Positions 16,765 through 25,050 are shown, numbered from the stretch's first letter. The stretch: DNA of 42,428 nucleotides from CAZACZ01 sp964483695 (GCA_964483695.1 CAZACZ010000018.1:1-42428), one strand, 5' to 3'. Program-made: numbers and translations. Notes: generated by a model not told the origin, from the sequence alone.

Positions 16765-16880
16765 CCTCGCAAGGGGTGCAGATCATGCCGGCCATCGGTA
16801 CTCGGACTTCGAGCGACGAACGCTCGTCACCGTTGCGGGACAGTGCCGGACTTGCACCGGACTTCCCCGATGGACGGACG
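16765..16880 (-). ncRNA. Cobalamin (B12) riboswitch
   Basis: On the minus strand the leader contains GGTGCAAGTCC (16848-16858) followed by CACTGTCCCGCAACGGT (16829-16845), the core B12 box. A receptor-side segment like GCCGGCATGATCTGCACC follows near 16775-16793. Ends are approximate. It lies between a consensus promoter and btuF, so adenosylcobalamin or another corrinoid should switch off btuFCD. The expression platform is not clear; GC-rich pairing between the aptamer and the AGGAGG is possible. Confidence 0.93.
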
Positions 16881-16885
16881 ACGGT

Positions 16886-16914
16886 ACTGTACGCCCGACT
16901 CGCGACGGTGTCAA
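16886..16914 (-). promoter_or_regulatory. Sigma-70 promoter of the btu operon
   Basis: Minus-strand TTGACA (16909-16914), a 17-nt spacer and TACAGT (16886-16891). Transcription should start near 16879, right before the riboswitch aptamer. The region between here and zapE (to 16975) holds the divergent zapE promoter and nothing else I recognise. Confidence 0.85.
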
Positions 16915-16974
16915 CGAACCACCCTGCGGCTGCACCGGAACGTGCTGCGCGTGCTCGGTGGTACGCTCGCGCGC

Positions 16975-18060
16975 GTGACGCCGCCCATCCCGCTCGCGCG
17001 GCTCGAGCCGCCCGGACCGCCGGACCCACGCTCGCTGCGACCCCCTCCCCGCTTCGCGAGCGTGAGCCTGGCAAGCTACCGACCGCAGCACCCGACGCAG
17101 GCCTCCGCGCGCGAGCGCCTGCGCGAGTTCGTCGAGGCGCGGTCGTGGCGCGGCACCGAGCGCGCGACGGGCGCGCGCTTCCGCTTGCCGTGGCGCCGCA
17201 ACGGCGCTCCGAGCGGCGCCGGGTTGTACCTCGATGGCGGCTTCGGTGTCGGCAAGACCCACTTGCTGGCCTCCGCGTACGCCTTGGCCGACACCCCGAA
17301 CAAGCGCTACGCCAGCTTCCAGGAGCTGGTCCACCTCATCGGCGTGATGGGGATGGCGCGGGCGCAGGACGAACTCGGCGCCGCCGAGCTCTTGTGCATC
17401 GACGAGTTCGAGCTCGACGACCCCGGCAACACCTTGATCGTGAAGACCTTCCTGGCGCACGTGTTCGCGCGCGGCGGCGCCGTGGTGACGACCTCGAACA
17501 CGCCACCGGAAGCGCAAGGACGCGGCCGCTTCAACGCCGACGACTTCCGCCGCGAGATCCAGTCGTTGGCGAGCGGCTTCGAGGTGCTCTCCATCGACGG
17601 ACCCGACTACCGCCACCGCGACCGCATGGGCGCGTGGTTGCGGTCCGAGCGGGTGGCGTGGCTGGCGCTGCACGAGCGCACCCGCGGTCCACGGGTGGTG
17701 GCGACGTGGGACGAGGTCCTGGCGCTGATCGCCAGCGTCCATCCGTCGCGGTTCGCCGGGGTCGCCTCGCAGATGGGCACGCTCTACCTCACGGGGGTGC
17801 GCCCCATCGCCACGCAACACGAGGCGTTGCGGGTGGTGCACTTCCTCGACGCCCTCTACGACCAAGGAGTCGGGTTGCGCGCCGCCGGCTCGGGCGCGTT
17901 GACGGAGCTGTTCGACGCCGGCTACCGCGACGGAGCGTACGCCAAGAAGCACTACCGCTGCCTCTCACGCCTCAGCGAGATGCTGGAGGAAGCCCCGGGC
18001 GACGCGAGCCCGGTGGACCGGACGGACGCCGAGGTCCTCCGCGGGGAGCCTCGCGTCTAG
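16975..18060 (+). CDS. zapE: ZapE/AFG1-family ATPase
   Basis: A 361-aa AAA-like P-loop ATPase. Walker A is GGFGVGKT (88-95) and Walker B is LLCIDEFELDD (D143/E144), followed by TTSNTPPE, as in ZapE, a cell-division ATPase that acts on FtsZ in proteobacteria and is related to mitochondrial Afg1. The GTG at 16975 follows TACGCT (16962-16967) by seven nt, so the mRNA is probably leaderless; a GTG 24 or more bases upstream is in frame but less likely. Its TAG stop overlaps the opposite-strand stop of the next gene within CTAG. Confidence 0.87.
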   Translation: MTPPIPLARLEPPGPPDPRSLRPPPRFASVSLASYRPQHPTQASARERLREFVEARSWRGTERATGARFRLPWRRNGAPSGAGLYLDGGFGVGKTHLLASAYALADTPNKRYASFQELVHLIGVMGMARAQDELGAAELLCIDEFELDDPGNTLIVKTFLAHVFARGGAVVTTSNTPPEAQGRGRFNADDFRREIQSLASGFEVLSIDGPDYRHRDRMGAWLRSERVAWLALHERTRGPRVVATWDEVLALIASVHPSRFAGVASQMGTLYLTGVRPIATQHEALRVVHFLDALYDQGVGLRAAGSGALTELFDAGYRDGAYAKKHYRCLSRLSEMLEEAPGDASPVDRTDAEVLRGEPRV

Positions 18061-19316
18061 GCCGCGCCAGCCGCGCGCATCGCCATCCCGACCAGCCACG
18101 CCGTCACGTCCTCGGCGATGGCTTCGGTCCCCCCGGGTCCGCCCATGCGCGCCGGTCCGACGTGGCGCGCCGCGTCCCGGTGCTCGCCGTCCCGCAGCGC
18201 CTCGCGCAGGGCGCGTGCGATGGTCTCCGGTTCGGCCGCCACCACCCGCAGCGCCCCGCCCAACAACCGAGCCTGGTTGGCGAGGAACGCTTCGCCGTAC
18301 GCCGGCGGCACGGCGAACGCCACCACCGGCAGGCCGAGCCCAGCGGCCTGCTCGTTCGCCGTGCCGGCCGTGCCGAGGACCGCGTCGGCCGTCGCCAGGA
18401 CCTCGGCGAAGCGGCCAACGACCCATGCCACCTCGCTCGCTCCGGACCGCCATACGGCGCTCGCGCCGGGCACCGGGGCGGGGTCGGACGGCTGCCAACC
18501 GCTCGGCAGGGGCGGCAGGTCGGGCAGCGCCCATGCCACCAGGCCGCGCACCGCGCCGCCGCCGTCGGCGCCCAGCCGAGCCATGGCGGCGAGCATGGTG
18601 CTCACGCCGTCGCGCGCGTACGCCCGGCTACCCGGCAGCAGCGCCACCACCGACGCGCCCGCCGGCCGCGGCAACGGTGCTGCTTCGAGCCCGTCCATCA
18701 TCGGATTGCCCACGTACGTCGCGCGCGGGACGCCGCTGCCACGAAGGTACTCTGCCGTGGCAGCATCGCGGGCGTAGACGCGGTCGGCGCGGCGCATGAG
18801 GAAGCGCTCGGGGGCGCGGATGCGCTCCATGAAGGTGCGCGCCAGCGCGGGCCGCGGCGCGCCGACGCCATGATGCACCGACACCAACGGTTGCAGGACG
18901 CGGCGCGGAGCGGGAACGAGGCTGGCCAGCAGTTGCGCGAAGGCGTCGCCCACGACCAGCACCGCGTCGCAGCGGACGTGCGCCAGCCACGCGACCTGAC
19001 GCACCGTCAGGCCGACGACGCCAGCGCGGAGGTCGCGCCACAGCAGCGACGGATGGTGCAGCGTGAGCCCCTCCGCCGGCAGGTGGCGGCGCGGTCCGTC
19101 CACCCGGACGCCGGCCGCGCGGTAGCGCTCGCCCGTGCCCACCACCGGGAACGCCACCACCTCGAGATCGGGGAGGAGCTCCGCGATCCGCACGGCCAAC
19201 CGGGCGCCGATGGTGTCCTCGCCGTGGCCGTTCGACACCAGCAGCAGGCGCGGGCGACGCCCGCCGCCACCCGCCGGGGCGCCGGCCACGGTTCGTGCTG
19301 GCGGGTCGCTGGTCAC
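18057..19316 (-). CDS. Lipid-A-disaccharide synthase-related glycosyltransferase
   Basis: A 419-aa GT-B protein of the LpxB-related group found in organisms without classical lipid A. It begins with a glycine-rich stretch, then LLLVSNGHGEDTIGARLAVRI, DAVLVVGDAFAQLLA, YVGNPMMDGL, VALLPGSRAYARDG and ADAVLGTAGTANEQAAGLGLPVV. The last three are the nucleotide-sugar and acceptor motifs of the LpxB fold. It probably glycosylates a lipid or carotenoid; the substrate is unknown. GTG start, 16 nt after nadK, last gene of the aroA-cmk-nadK operon. Convergent with zapE. Confidence 0.8.
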   Translation of the reverse strand: MTSDPPARTVAGAPAGGGGRRPRLLLVSNGHGEDTIGARLAVRIAELLPDLEVVAFPVVGTGERYRAAGVRVDGPRRHLPAEGLTLHHPSLLWRDLRAGVVGLTVRQVAWLAHVRCDAVLVVGDAFAQLLASLVPAPRRVLQPLVSVHHGVGAPRPALARTFMERIRAPERFLMRRADRVYARDAATAEYLRGSGVPRATYVGNPMMDGLEAAPLPRPAGASVVALLPGSRAYARDGVSTMLAAMARLGADGGGAVRGLVAWALPDLPPLPSGWQPSDPAPVPGASAVWRSGASEVAWVVGRFAEVLATADAVLGTAGTANEQAAGLGLPVVAFAVPPAYGEAFLANQARLLGGALRVVAAEPETIARALREALRDGEHRDAARHVGPARMGGPGGTEAIAEDVTAWLVGMAMRAAGAA

Positions 19317-19332
19317 GCGCTCGGCGGCCGGC

Positions 19333-20286
19333 TCAAGCGTCGTCGTCGGCGGCTGCCTGCGCCGGAACCAGGGGGTGGGGCAGCGTGGGCGGCACCGGCG
19401 CCTCGCCCCACGCCAACTTCATCCGCAGCACCTCGAACGCGCTGCGCCTACCGGTCGACACCAGATGCAGGCCGTGCCGCGCGGCGGTCAGTGCGATGCG
19501 GTCCCCCACGCCCAAGTCGACGCGCTCCTGGCCGTCGATCACCATGGCGATCTCGTCGGCTCGGCTGACGATCTCGAGTCCGATCACGGCCTCTCCGGGC
19601 AGCACGATCGGGCGGTTGGTGAGGCTGTGCGGCGCGATCGGCGTGACGACCAGGGCCCGCAACCCGTGGCTCAGGATGGGGCCGCCGAGCGACAGCGAGT
19701 ACGCGGTGGAGCCCACCGGCGTCGACACCACCAGGCCGTCGGCGCGGTACTCGGTGGCGTAGGCGCCGTCGACACGCATGCGCACCCCCACCAGGCGCGT
19801 CATCACGCCCTGCGACAGCATCACGTCGTTGAGGGCGTACCGCGGGGTGTCCTCGCCGTCGCGACGGACCTCGATCATCATCTTCTCGTGCACCGGCCAG
19901 TCGGGCGTCATGGCGCCCGACGCGTACGCCACCGCGTCGTCGACGCCGAACTCGGCCAGGAAGCCGAGCTTCCCCAAGTTCACGCCGAGCACCGGCACCT
20001 TGGTGCCGACCGCACGCCGGGCCGCCGCCAGCAGGGTGCCGTCGCCTCCCACCGAGACGATCAGGTCGGTGCCGGCGGCCGCGGCACCGAGTTCGGCGTC
20101 GCCCGATAGGTCGACGATCGCGTCGGCCCCCGACGCCTGGAACAACTCGCCCAGCTCTCGCGCCAGGGGGTGCGCTTCGGGCTTGTGCAGCGTGCTGGTG
20201 ACGACCACACGCCGGAGCGCGGCCGCCGGCAGCGTGAAGCGCTCGACCTTGTCGCTTCCGAGGTCCGCGGCGTGCCGGTCCGTCAA
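19333..20286 (-). CDS. nadK: NAD kinase
   Basis: A protein of up to 317 aa that phosphorylates NAD to NADP. Key motifs are SVGGDGTLL (the GGDG nucleotide motif), ALNDVMLSQG and the glycine-rich TPVGSTAYSLSLGGPI. The TTG at 20286 is chosen because it overlaps the cmk stop as TTGA, suggesting coupling. A GTG at 20208 would give a 291-aa protein that starts nearer the usual NadK N-terminus, so the true start is uncertain. It ends with an acidic AADDDA tail. Confidence 0.9.
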   Translation of the reverse strand: MTDRHAADLGSDKVERFTLPAAALRRVVVTSTLHKPEAHPLARELGELFQASGADAIVDLSGDAELGAAAAGTDLIVSVGGDGTLLAAARRAVGTKVPVLGVNLGKLGFLAEFGVDDAVAYASGAMTPDWPVHEKMMIEVRRDGEDTPRYALNDVMLSQGVMTRLVGVRMRVDGAYATEYRADGLVVSTPVGSTAYSLSLGGPILSHGLRALVVTPIAPHSLTNRPIVLPGEAVIGLEIVSRADEIAMVIDGQERVDLGVGDRIALTAARHGLHLVSTGRRSAFEVLRMKLAWGEAPVPPTLPHPLVPAQAAADDDA

Positions 20287-20957
20287 GCGCCGACCACGCT
20301 CTCGGGTAGCGAGGTCCGCACCACCGCCAGCACGCGCTCCACCACCTCGTCGAGGGTGAGCGGTCCGGTGTCGATCACGGTGGCATCGGGCGCCGCCACC
20401 GACTGCTTGGCGTCGCGCTCGTCGCGGGCGCGCAGACCGGCCGCCACCGTGCCGAGGTCCGAGGCGCGCTCGCCGACGCGGCGAGCGGCACGCACGTCGG
20501 CGGGAGCGGTCAGGTAGAACTTCCAGCGCGCTGCAGGGAACACCACGGTGCCCATGTCGCGGCCGTCGATGGCGAACGATCCACGCATCTCGCGCAGGCG
20601 GTCGGTCACCCATGCCCGCACGCGTTCGTGCCGCGCGACGTCGGAGACGGACTCGTCGACGTCGTCGGTGTGCAGCATCGCGGTGACGTCGTCGTCGTCG
20701 ACGGTGACGCGGTTGCCGGCCTGGTCGGGATGCAGGCGCACGACGTGACGCGTGAGCAAGCGCAGGACCGCGGCCTCGTCCGCCGGGTCGACGCCCGAGC
20801 GCAGGGTCAGCTCCGTCGCGGCGCGGTACAGCAACCCACTGGAGACGTACGCGATGCCCAGTCTGCGGGCGAGCGCCCTGGCGACGCTCGACTTGCCGGA
20901 GGCGGCCGGTCCGTCCAACGTTATGATGAGACGGTCGCCGTCGATCATGGAGGTCAT
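20283..20957 (-). CDS. cmk: Cytidylate kinase
   Basis: A 224-aa CMP/dCMP kinase. It has the P-loop DGPAASGKSSVA, the YVSSGLLYRAAT substrate segment, AIDGRDMGTVVFP and the KFYLTAP region with R-rich lid RARDERD. Length is typical. The ATG at 20957 overlaps the aroA stop (ATGA); a second ATG three codons on (20948) is possible. The cmk position directly after aroA is common in bacteria. Confidence 0.95.
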   Translation of the reverse strand: MTSMIDGDRLIITLDGPAASGKSSVARALARRLGIAYVSSGLLYRAATELTLRSGVDPADEAAVLRLLTRHVVRLHPDQAGNRVTVDDDDVTAMLHTDDVDESVSDVARHERVRAWVTDRLREMRGSFAIDGRDMGTVVFPAARWKFYLTAPADVRAARRVGERASDLGTVAAGLRARDERDAKQSVAAPDATVIDTGPLTLDEVVERVLAVVRTSLPESVVGA

Positions 20958-22261
20958 GATAGCCTGCCCGCCAACAGCGCCAGGAAGTCGTCGAAGAAGC
21001 GCGGGTAGGTCTTGGCGACGCAGCCGGGGTCCTTGATCACGACGTGCGGGATGCGCGCGCCGGCCACCGCCAGGGCCATCGCCATGCGGTGGTCGCCGTA
21101 GGTCTCGAGCGCCACCGGCGCGTCCGGGACGCCCACGAGCGGGTGGACGGTGAAGGCGTCGTCCTCCTCGTCGACCTGCGCCCCGAGGCGCGCCAACTCG
21201 TGGGCCATGGCGGCGATGCGGTCGGTCTCCTTGATGCGCAGGTTGCCGACGTTGCCGATCCGCACCGGGCCATCGGCGAAGAGCGCCGCCACCGCGAGCG
21301 TCTGCGCCTGGTCCGGCATGTCGTTCAGGTCGAGGTCGAGGTCGCCGCGCAAGCGGCCGCCGCGCGGTCCGTGGAGCTCGCAGGAGTCGGTGCTCCACCG
21401 CACCTGACACCCCATCGCGGCCAGCACCTCCGCCAGGCGAGCGTCCCCCTGGCGCGTGTCGCGACCTAGGTTGCCGATGCGAACGCGACCGCCGGTGATG
21501 GCGGCGGCGGCCCAGAAGTAGCCGGCGGCCATGGCGTCGCCCTCGACCTGGTACCGGCGCGCCCGGTACCGTCCCGGTCGCACCTCGAAGCTGCGGTAGC
21601 CGTCGCGAACCACCGACACGCCGAAGGCGGCCATCAGGTCGAGCGTCATGTCGACGAACGGCCTGCTCTGCAGGTCTCCCTCGACCTCGACGCGCACCGC
21701 GCCCGAGGCGTACGGCGCAGCCAGCAGCAGGGCCGAGAGGAACTGCGAGCTGCGGCCGCCGTGCACCGTGGTGCGCCCCCCTTGCAGTCCGTGCGCATGC
21801 ACCGTGACGGGCGGACACCCGTTGCCCGACGCGGTGGTGGCGTCCGCGCCGAGGTTCGTGAGGGCGTCGAGCAGGTCCTGGATGGGTCGCTCGCGCATGC
21901 GGGCGTTCCCGTCCAGGCGGAACGTGCCGTGGCCCAGGGCCACCAGCGCGGTGAGGAAGCGGATCGAGGTGCCCGAGAGCCGCAGGTCGAGATCGGCTTC
22001 GTGGGCCTCGAGCGGCCCGCCCGCGCCGTGGACGACGACGGACGAACCGCGCGCCTCGATGCCGACGCCGAGTTGGGCCAGGGCGCGGACCATCACCTCG
22101 GAGTCCTCGGCGATCAGGGCCCCTTCGACGTCGCTCACCCCGTCGGCGAGCGCCGCGGCGATCAGCGCCCGGTTGGTGATGCTCTTCGAGCCGGGGACGT
22201 TGAGGGCGCCCCGCACCGGCCCTTGCGGGCCGACCTGCACGGTGGGAGGTAGGCGAACCAT
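20954..22261 (-). CDS. aroA: 5-enolpyruvylshikimate-3-phosphate synthase
   Basis: A 435-aa enzyme joining PEP and shikimate-3-phosphate, the sixth shikimate step. NVPGSKSITNRALIAAALADG, SGTSIRFLTAL, LDGNARMRERPI, DMPDQAQTLAVAALFADG and RIKETDRI...YGDHRMAMALAVAG are the family signatures. LDGNARMRERP has the G-N-A-R-M-R pattern of the PEP site. The ATG at 22261 follows TATCCT (22271-22276, minus) by nine nt with no Shine-Dalgarno. In-frame TTG/GTG codons lie just upstream. The window also encodes the first step of the pathway at 2026-3126. Confidence 0.95.
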   Translation of the reverse strand: MVRLPPTVQVGPQGPVRGALNVPGSKSITNRALIAAALADGVSDVEGALIAEDSEVMVRALAQLGVGIEARGSSVVVHGAGGPLEAHEADLDLRLSGTSIRFLTALVALGHGTFRLDGNARMRERPIQDLLDALTNLGADATTASGNGCPPVTVHAHGLQGGRTTVHGGRSSQFLSALLLAAPYASGAVRVEVEGDLQSRPFVDMTLDLMAAFGVSVVRDGYRSFEVRPGRYRARRYQVEGDAMAAGYFWAAAAITGGRVRIGNLGRDTRQGDARLAEVLAAMGCQVRWSTDSCELHGPRGGRLRGDLDLDLNDMPDQAQTLAVAALFADGPVRIGNVGNLRIKETDRIAAMAHELARLGAQVDEEDDAFTVHPLVGVPDAPVALETYGDHRMAMALAVAGARIPHVVIKDPGCVAKTYPRFFDDFLALLAGRLS

Positions 22262-22270
22262 CGAGCCCAA

Positions 22271-22312
22271 AGGATACACCGAGACCCGCGACCCGCCGAG
22301 CCGCGGTACCCT
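22271..22312. promoter_or_regulatory. Divergent leaderless promoters for aroA (-) and sufE (+)
   Basis: A 57-nt gap separates the two starts. TATCCT on the minus strand (22271-22276) lies nine nt before the aroA ATG. TACCCT on the plus strand (22307-22312) lies six nt before the sufE GTG. Neither gene has a Shine-Dalgarno sequence, so both mRNAs probably start at or near the first codon. Confidence 0.5.
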
Positions 22313-22318
22313 GGGTCC

Positions 22319-22735
22319 GTGAGTATCCCCGAGCCGCTGCAACGGATCATCGACGCGTTCCGCAGCGCCCCGAAGACGCTGCGCCTGCCGCTGTTGCTGG
22401 AGTACGCAGAGAAGCTCCCCGATCTGCCTCCCGGCATGGACGGCTCGCTCGAGCGCGTACACGAGTGCCAGACGCCACTGTTCGTGCTGGCGCAGGTCGA
22501 CCACGACGGCCGCGTCGCGCTCTACTTCGAGGCGCCCGAGGAGGCGCCCACCACGCGCGGCTTCGCCAGCGTGGTGCATGCCGGCCTGACGGGCCGCACG
22601 GTGGACGAGGTCCTCTCCGTCCCCGACGACTTCTATGCCGACATGGGGCTGGCCGAGATCATCTCGCCGTTACGGCTGCGCGGCATGGGCGCGATCGTGC
22701 GCCGCGTCAAGCGGCAAGTGCAGGAGGCGTCCTGA
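22319..22735 (+). CDS. sufE: SufE-family sulfur acceptor protein
   Basis: A 138-aa protein. In SufE proteins a single cysteine accepts persulfide sulfur from the cysteine desulfurase SufS and passes it on for Fe-S cluster assembly. Here the cysteine is C50 in RVHECQTPLFV, and LERVHECQTPLFV fits the family's active-site loop. The C-terminus has the LGLxxxISPLRLRGMGAIVRRVK pattern. GTG start, leaderless. No suf operon partner is next to it; rpmE follows with its own promoter. Confidence 0.9.
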   Translation: MSIPEPLQRIIDAFRSAPKTLRLPLLLEYAEKLPDLPPGMDGSLERVHECQTPLFVLAQVDHDGRVALYFEAPEEAPTTRGFASVVHAGLTGRTVDEVLSVPDDFYADMGLAEIISPLRLRGMGAIVRRVKRQVQEAS

Positions 22736-22752
22736 GGCAGGGATCGCCGTGC

Positions 22753-22782
22753 TTGGCGTGCACACGGGCGATGTGCTAGCAT
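22753..22782 (+). promoter_or_regulatory. rpmE promoter
   Basis: TTGGCG (22753-22758), an 18-nt spacer and an extended -10 TGC-TAGCAT (hexamer 22777-22782). A 5-bp stem (22805-22809 with 22814-22818) in the leader lies just before the GGAGGAAGG ribosome binding site. Confidence 0.6.
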
Positions 22783-22830
22783 CTCCAAGCTTGACGACGT
22801 TCCGGGCGAGGTCGCCCGTGGAGGAAGGCC

Positions 22831-23052
22831 ATGAAGAAGAACATCCACCCGAAGATGGTGCCGTGCAAGGTCATCTGCGACGGCCAAGTGGTGATGGAGA
22901 CGTACAGCACCAAGCCGGAGCTGCACGTCGACGTGTGGTCCGGCAACCACCCGTTCTACACCGGAGAGCAGCGCTTCATCGACACCGAGGGGCGCGTCGA
23001 GAAGTTCCAGAAGCGCTTCGGCGACAGCTACCGCAAGACCGCCAAGAAGTGA
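22831..23052 (+). CDS. rpmE: 50S ribosomal protein L31
   Basis: A 73-aa bL31. MKKNIHPKMVPCKVICDGQV, VDVWSGNHPFYTGEQRF and the RVEKFQKRFG tail are typical. Two cysteines are kept at 12 and 16, but the later CxxC of zinc-binding forms is absent, so it is probably a non-zinc (or weakly binding) form. A strong GGAGGAAGG lies before the ATG. The gene sits between sufE and a two-hairpin terminator. Confidence 0.96.
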   Translation: MKKNIHPKMVPCKVICDGQVVMETYSTKPELHVDVWSGNHPFYTGEQRFIDTEGRVEKFQKRFGDSYRKTAKK

Positions 23053-23097
23053 CCGGCGTCCGCGCCTAGCCGGCGCGGGTCCCACCGCGAACGACCG

Positions 23098-23150
23098 AGC
23101 GCCGCGCGTCTAGCGCGGCGCTTCGTCGTCGTGACGCGCCGCGCTAGACG
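23098..23150. terminator. Two competing hairpins between rpmE and the histidine kinase
   Basis: Segment 23107-23122 can pair in two ways: with 23098-23107 (10-bp stem, 5-base loop) or with 23136-23150 (15-bp stem, 14-base loop, including the kinase stop codon). The first is followed on the + strand by TTCGTCGTCGT. The gene ends are convergent, so this looks like a bidirectional terminator in which each strand prefers a different stem. Confidence 0.7.
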
Positions 23151-24991
23151 GGAACGGCGGCGCGCACGCAGGTGCCGTTCCCGGGCTGCGCCTCGATCAC
23201 GAAGGTCCCGCCACGCCCTTCGACACGCTCGCGCATCTGCCGCAGTCCGAGACCGCCTGCGCTGGTGACGCGGTCGCGCACCGAGGCGAGCTCGAACCCC
23301 GCGCCGTCGTCGCGCACCTGCACGTACGCCATGCCTTGGTCGTCAGTGCCAACGTGCACCTCGACCAGCCGCGCACGCGCGTGCTTGGCCACGTTGTGCA
23401 TCGCCTCCTGGAAGATGCGGAACAGCACCGCCTCGGACTTCACCGACAGCTCCGGCAACGGATCGATGTCGACGCGCACCCGAACCTCGTTCTGCTGCCC
23501 GAAGTCGGCAGCGTAGCGCCTCACCGTCTCGACGAACCCGTGGCGCTCGAGGTCGACCGGGCGCAGCGCGAAGATCGAGCGCCGCACCTCACGGATGGTC
23601 TCGCGTACGGTGTCGCGCGCCTGGTCGAGCTCGGCTCGCGCCTTCGCCGCGTCACGATCCAGCAGGCGCGCCACCAGATCGAGCTTGAGCGCCGAGAACG
23701 CCAGCATCTGCGCCACCCCGTCGTGGATCTCGCGCGCGATGCGGGCGCGCTCCTCGGTGATCGCCAGCTCCTCGGACTGCAGGTAGGCGGTGGCGTTGCG
23801 CACCGCCAAGCTGACCTGGCTGGCCAGCAGCCCGAGGAACGGGATGGCAGCGGGGTCGAAGTGCGCCGGCTCGGGGTGCGCCAGGACGATGACGCCGAGC
23901 AGGCGCTCGTCGGCCGTCATCGGCAACGCCACCGCGCTCCCGGCGTGACGCAGCAGCGGGCCGGCGGCCGCACGCTCCTCGTCGCTCAAGCGAGCGAGGA
24001 TCTGCGGCTCGCGCCCCAACGCGACCCGCCCGACGATCCCCTCCCCCACGCGCCACGAACTGAGCGCGGCGCCCTTCTCCAGGCCGACGTAGGAGCGCAA
24101 GCGCAGCACGCGCTCCTCGTCCACCACGAACACGCCTCCCGTGGGGGCGGCGACGCGCGTCATCATCTGCACGAGCACCGTGTCGAGCAGCTTCTCGAGG
24201 TTGCCCTCGGCTCGGATCGACCGGTCTACCTCCACCAGGGTGATGAGGTCGCGCATGCGCAAGCGCGTCGCCTCGGCCGCGGCCGAGAACTGCGACGCCA
24301 GGATGCTGAACGCCTCGCGCCTGCGCGCGTCGGGCGGGGCGTCGTAGTACGCGTGCAGCGAGCCTTCCGGCCGGCCGCCCCAGGCCAACGGCCGACTCAG
24401 CACGTAGCGCCTGGTGCCGCCTTCGAGATCGGCCGTCTCCTCCACCGCCCCCAGCCGACCCTCCTGCGCTTCGGCGCGCAGCCGCAGGTCGCGCGCCAAC
24501 GCGTCCGCCTCGAGGCCAGCGCGCATACCGACACCGTGCGTGGCGCGGATCTCCGCCGGGCCCACCACCAGGCTGACCGACCGCGCCCCGGTGACGTTGG
24601 CGACACCGCGCGCAGCTGCGTCCACCGTGGTCTCCAGGTCGGGCGCGGCGGCGAACCGCGCGGTCACGTCTTGGATGGCGCCGAGCAGTTCGTGGCTGGC
24701 ACGGAGCTCGTCGAACAGGCGCGCTAAGTCGTCCTGCGCCTTCTCGCGCAGGCGCACCTCGCGCGCGATCCAGTTCAGCGTCATGTAGGTGGCCAGCGGC
24801 CCGAGGATGCTGTAGAACAGCAGCTGCGCCCAGAAGCGGAACTCCTCGCCACCGAGCGGGACCACCACCACCTGGTAGACGAGCACGACGCCGATGATGC
24901 TGATCGGCAGCCACAGGCGCGCCATGCGCACCTTCTCGTACAGGCTGCCGTGTCGAGCGGGGTGGCTGTCGGCCGCGGGGCTGCGGATCAT
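23144..24991 (-). CDS. GAF-domain sensor histidine kinase (NarL-partner type)
   Basis: A 615-aa membrane kinase with two transmembrane helices (about 26-46 and 53-75), a short coil, two GAF-like domains (about 105-260 and 285-415), a HisKA_3 dimerisation helix with phospho-acceptor H423 in IAREIHDGVAQ, and an HATPase with N box around N533 (EAMHNVAKHAR) and DDGAGF. This type normally signals to a NarL/LuxR-family response regulator, but none is in the window. The ATG at 24991 is chosen because it overlaps a leaderless upstream reading frame (24988-25044). A later ATG (MARLWLPI) is possible. Signal unknown. Confidence 0.85.
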   Translation of the reverse strand: MIRSPAADSHPARHGSLYEKVRMARLWLPISIIGVVLVYQVVVVPLGGEEFRFWAQLLFYSILGPLATYMTLNWIAREVRLREKAQDDLARLFDELRASHELLGAIQDVTARFAAAPDLETTVDAAARGVANVTGARSVSLVVGPAEIRATHGVGMRAGLEADALARDLRLRAEAQEGRLGAVEETADLEGGTRRYVLSRPLAWGGRPEGSLHAYYDAPPDARRREAFSILASQFSAAAEATRLRMRDLITLVEVDRSIRAEGNLEKLLDTVLVQMMTRVAAPTGGVFVVDEERVLRLRSYVGLEKGAALSSWRVGEGIVGRVALGREPQILARLSDEERAAAGPLLRHAGSAVALPMTADERLLGVIVLAHPEPAHFDPAAIPFLGLLASQVSLAVRNATAYLQSEELAITEERARIAREIHDGVAQMLAFSALKLDLVARLLDRDAAKARAELDQARDTVRETIREVRRSIFALRPVDLERHGFVETVRRYAADFGQQNEVRVRVDIDPLPELSVKSEAVLFRIFQEAMHNVAKHARARLVEVHVGTDDQGMAYVQVRDDGAGFELASVRDRVTSAGGLGLRQMRERVEGRGGTFVIEAQPGNGTCVRAAVPV

Positions 24992-25044
24992 GACGCTGGG
25001 GCGCAGGCGGGCGCCCGGGCGGGACGTCGGTTCGTTCGCGACAT
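24988..25044 (-). CDS. Putative 18-aa leader peptide overlapping the histidine kinase start
   Basis: The minus-strand ATG at 25044 lies six nt after TAGAAT (25051-25056). It opens an 18-codon frame (MSRTNRRPARAPACAPAS) whose TGA overlaps the kinase ATG in an ATGA. The peptide is Arg/Ala/Pro-rich. The arrangement fits a leaderless leader peptide that couples translation to the kinase. It has no codon or homology support beyond position. Confidence 0.4.
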   Translation of the reverse strand: MSRTNRRPARAPACAPAS

Positions 25045-25050
25045 GCCCCG

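Noticed and set aside
15408..19568. A 1386-codon open frame on the + strand
   Set aside because: It runs antisense to the btu genes and through zapE and others. High GC makes long shadow frames common; the Arg/Pro/Ala-rich translation has no motif.
23336..24727. A 463-codon plus-strand frame opposite the histidine kinase
   Set aside because: The kinase domains lie on the minus strand; the opposite frame is a GC shadow.
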